From contig NZ_CP019436.1 in NCBI RefSeq assembly GCF_002201895.1, positions 1,357,522 through 1,421,521 on the forward strand: a stretch of 64,000 nucleotides of DNA, read 5' to 3'. A program made the translations under genes and the position numbers. Shown here piece after piece: positions 62,390-64,000 of this stretch. The notes under the pieces were generated by a model that was not told the DNA's origin, did not search any database, and saw only the letters and a program-made list of their open reading frames with translations. This stretch comes from Methanopyrus sp. SNP6. GTDB taxonomy: Archaea > JAADCQ01 > Methanopyri > Methanopyrales > Methanopyraceae. Each line of letters opens with the position of its first letter. Position 1 is the stretch's first letter.

Positions 62390-62633
62390 GGTCACGCTCA
62401 TACCCTACGCCAGCCTTCCCAGTACAGTGGTAATTGCAGAAAGGTTCGGGTACTCCACAAGGTCGTGAACGGCATCGCGAATGGAAGTGGGGCCACTACG
62501 GGCGGTTTCCGAGTACTCTTAGGCACTATGAATGCCTCCGCGTTGAGAATTTAGCTAGCGTCTTCTATATCTATAGCCTACGGTGAGCATGAAGGTACGA
62601 AGGAAGCGGGGCAATAGCGAACACTGTCATCGC
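62390..62633. other. boundary of the AT-rich island
   Basis: No gene recognised. From about 62545 onward the sequence becomes AT-rich (TCTATATCTATAGCC) and remains so to the window end. No direct repeat or tRNA end marking an insertion was found. Confidence 0.4.
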
Positions 62634-63437
62634 CTATCTCAACCCGATCACTGCACTTATTACAACTCCTCCTACAGCAGATAGTATCGGCCTTAGTAGG
62701 CTTGTCCAGTCATCTAATGATATTCCCGAATCGTGAATCGAGTGTAGCAACGTTTCTATTAATAACGGTAGATCCTTCGATTTACTCATAGCTTCCTCTT
62801 TAAAAGTCAATTTGTAAGTCAATTCCATTACTTCATAACACTCATCAATTAACAATTTCAGGATGCGTGGAGGAAGAATCGATGGTCTAGTAACTTTAAT
62901 AATAATCAAGCGTTTCAAGGGTTCCCAGATCACTGGAATACCAATCCCTACACTCACATCATTCCAAACCTTAGAAGCTATCTTATCATTACCCAACAAA
63001 ATCTCAGCCAATAACTTCGAAACACGATCCGCTACATGGTGACCTATTAACGGTAGTAGTTCAAGTACGATACCACGAATTGGTTCACGAACCGTATTTG
63101 ATATTATAAACTTCCACAAGTGTTTTAGTAACATTAAGCAAGCCAGTGATGTCATCAAGTACGGCACGCTAGTAATAACGTACGCGCTCGGTAATAACCA
63201 CGGGCGTAATAATAATCTAACCGGTTTCAACTTGATTAACCCTGACTCTTCCAACAAGTCCTTGAACTCGAACGCCTTAGCACAAAGCCCGAAATAATCC
63301 CACGAGGAGTAAGAATCATACAGAGAAATAATTGAGTCCAGGAAATTAACAAACTCGTACAATCTAGGATTACACTCCTTAAACTCTTCAATGATACTTT
63401 CTCTACCAACTACCATGATTACTTTACCACTATCCAT
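62634..63437 (-). CDS. hypothetical protein in an AT-rich island
   Basis: A 267-residue protein with codons ending in A or T, unlike all neighbours. Two or three hydrophobic stretches (PWLLPSAYVITSVPYLMTSL and LLRPILSAVGGVVISAVIGL at the C-terminus) suggest membrane association; the rest is Leu, Ile and Lys rich. No family is recognised. ATG is the likely start, with an AT-rich element (ATATTATATG) just upstream and no ribosome site, so the message may be leaderless. Base composition and lack of family argue for recent foreign origin. Confidence 0.65.
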   Translation of the reverse strand: MDSGKVIMVVGRESIIEEFKECNPRLYEFVNFLDSIISLYDSYSSWDYFGLCAKAFEFKDLLEESGLIKLKPVRLLLRPWLLPSAYVITSVPYLMTSLACLMLLKHLWKFIISNTVREPIRGIVLELLPLIGHHVADRVSKLLAEILLGNDKIASKVWNDVSVGIGIPVIWEPLKRLIIIKVTRPSILPPRILKLLIDECYEVMELTYKLTFKEEAMSKSKDLPLLIETLLHSIHDSGISLDDWTSLLRPILSAVGGVVISAVIGLR

Positions 63438-63451
63438 GTCATATAATATGT

Positions 63452-64000
63452 TTATTCCAACATACTTTTCAAGCCCCCAAGCTCCTCATCAACTCTACTG
63501 GCCAAGTTCTTCAGCTTCTCTAACTCCTCGCTCGACGGTGAACTCTTCCAAACCCTACCACTCGACAAGTCACAGTATAACTTGAAAAACTCCTTACTAG
63601 AACTCCTATAAACGTAGAATATTACAATATCATCCTGATGATCAACGCCTAGGATGAAATCAGGTTGATATAGTCCCTCCTTCAGATATTCCCCAAAGTC
63701 AATCCCTACCGCTTGACTGGTAATAATGTTTTCTGGAATTGGGATTGTAGTAGTGTTATGCGGATGGTAAAATACATACACTTTGCGGTTCTTTATTATA
63801 AGTAAATTAGCAGGAGTACAACAATCGTGTTCTATATCGGGTACAATTGGAATACCACTAGATTCTCCTACTAACTCGATATAAGCGTAAGTATGGTCCG
63901 GGTTTAGTCTTATAGTGTCGATTGTCTCACCGTCTATTGTAACCGATAGTTTGTCACCCTCGAGCTTGAACCCAACTGACTCATTGGATATTATAACCTC
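63452..64000 (-). CDS. hypothetical protein in an AT-rich island (N-terminus outside window)
   Basis: A frame open from the right window edge to 63452, 182 codons visible. It reads SVGFKLEGDKLSVTIDGETI, then TYAYIELVGESSGIPIVPDI, IIKNRKVYVFYHPHNTTT and YLKEGLYQPDFILGVDHQDD, with a C-terminal coiled-coil-like EELEKLKNLASRVDEELGGL. The middle is beta-rich. No family is recognised. It precedes the other island gene by 14 bases in the same direction, so both are likely one transcript. AT-rich codon use matches that gene. An internal GTG or ATG start cannot be excluded but no stop lies upstream within the window. Confidence 0.6.
   Translation of the reverse strand, partial: EVIISNESVGFKLEGDKLSVTIDGETIDTIRLNPDHTYAYIELVGESSGIPIVPDIEHDCCTPANLLIIKNRKVYVFYHPHNTTTIPIPENIITSQAVGIDFGEYLKEGLYQPDFILGVDHQDDIVIFYVYRSSSKEFFKLYCDLSSGRVWKSSPSSEELEKLKNLASRVDEELGGLKSMLE

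Noticed and set aside
1..64000. CRISPR array, rRNA, tRNA or insertion sequence
   Set aside because: No regularly spaced repeats, conserved rRNA blocks, tRNA cloverleaf or transposase-like frames were found by reading; a covariance search was not possible.

Overview
The window reads as the chromosome of a hyperthermophilic, GC-rich hydrogenotrophic methanogen, and every diagnostic gene fits Methanopyrus kandleri or a very close relative. The evidence is archaeal: an sn-glycerol-1-phosphate dehydrogenase for archaeal lipids, methyl-coenzyme M reductase component A2 (AtwA), an F420-type formate dehydrogenase with in-frame selenocysteine, a coenzyme B type homocitrate synthase/homoaconitase set, archaeal RNase P protein and archaeal ribosomal proteins. 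Proteins are very acidic. Starts are often TTG or GTG, preceded by GGGG or GGTGATC-type Shine-Dalgarno sequences, and this spacing was used to choose many starts. The species name is an inference.

Layout. 0-12.4 kb is dense housekeeping, mostly on the + strand: RNA ligase partner, a ThDP enzyme, a RecB-like nuclease, SufC-SufB/D, FKBP, EgsA (-), ProS, proteasome beta, a KH/beta-CASP RNase and PurM. 12.4-16.9 kb is a minus-strand ribosomal operon from RNase P protein 1 through S17, L14, L24, S4e, L5, S14, S8 and L6 to L32e. 16.9-25.7 kb holds an isopropylmalate-type dehydrogenase, UPF0210 and ACT proteins, UppP, a CrcB-DUF190 pair, and the AksA/LeuC/LeuD-type enzymes that probably build the coenzyme B side chain, with a PsiE-like membrane gene between the two dehydratase subunits.

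26.2-29.4 kb is a Tat-exported [NiFe] hydrogenase locus in decay. The small-subunit gene is frameshifted. The large-subunit gene runs into a headless, twice-frameshifted tatC, and only tatA is intact. 29.4-40 kb returns to housekeeping: nucleotidyltransferase, DRG GTPase, MarC, IlvD, CbiC-like, PurE, DedA-like, ApgM, Nif3, PAP2, a double ribbon-helix-helix regulator and AtwA.

From 40 kb the gene density falls sharply. There are decayed genes, secreted or membrane-anchored lineage-specific proteins, a three-gene NapH-like electron-transfer module (43.7-45.3 kb), and one strong metabolic operon, selenocysteine fdhA-fdhB (47.6-50.8 kb), with an archaeal SECIS hairpin visible in the fdhA 5' leader. 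The last 1.4 kb is an AT-rich island with two unrecognised genes, unlike everything before it.

The strongest leads are the fdhA 5' SECIS, the collapsing hydrogenase-tat locus, a frameshifted, apparently circularly permuted secreted nuclease, a possible shared C-terminal anchoring signal on three secreted proteins, and the AT-rich island. No rRNA, tRNA, CRISPR array or insertion sequence was recognised by eye.
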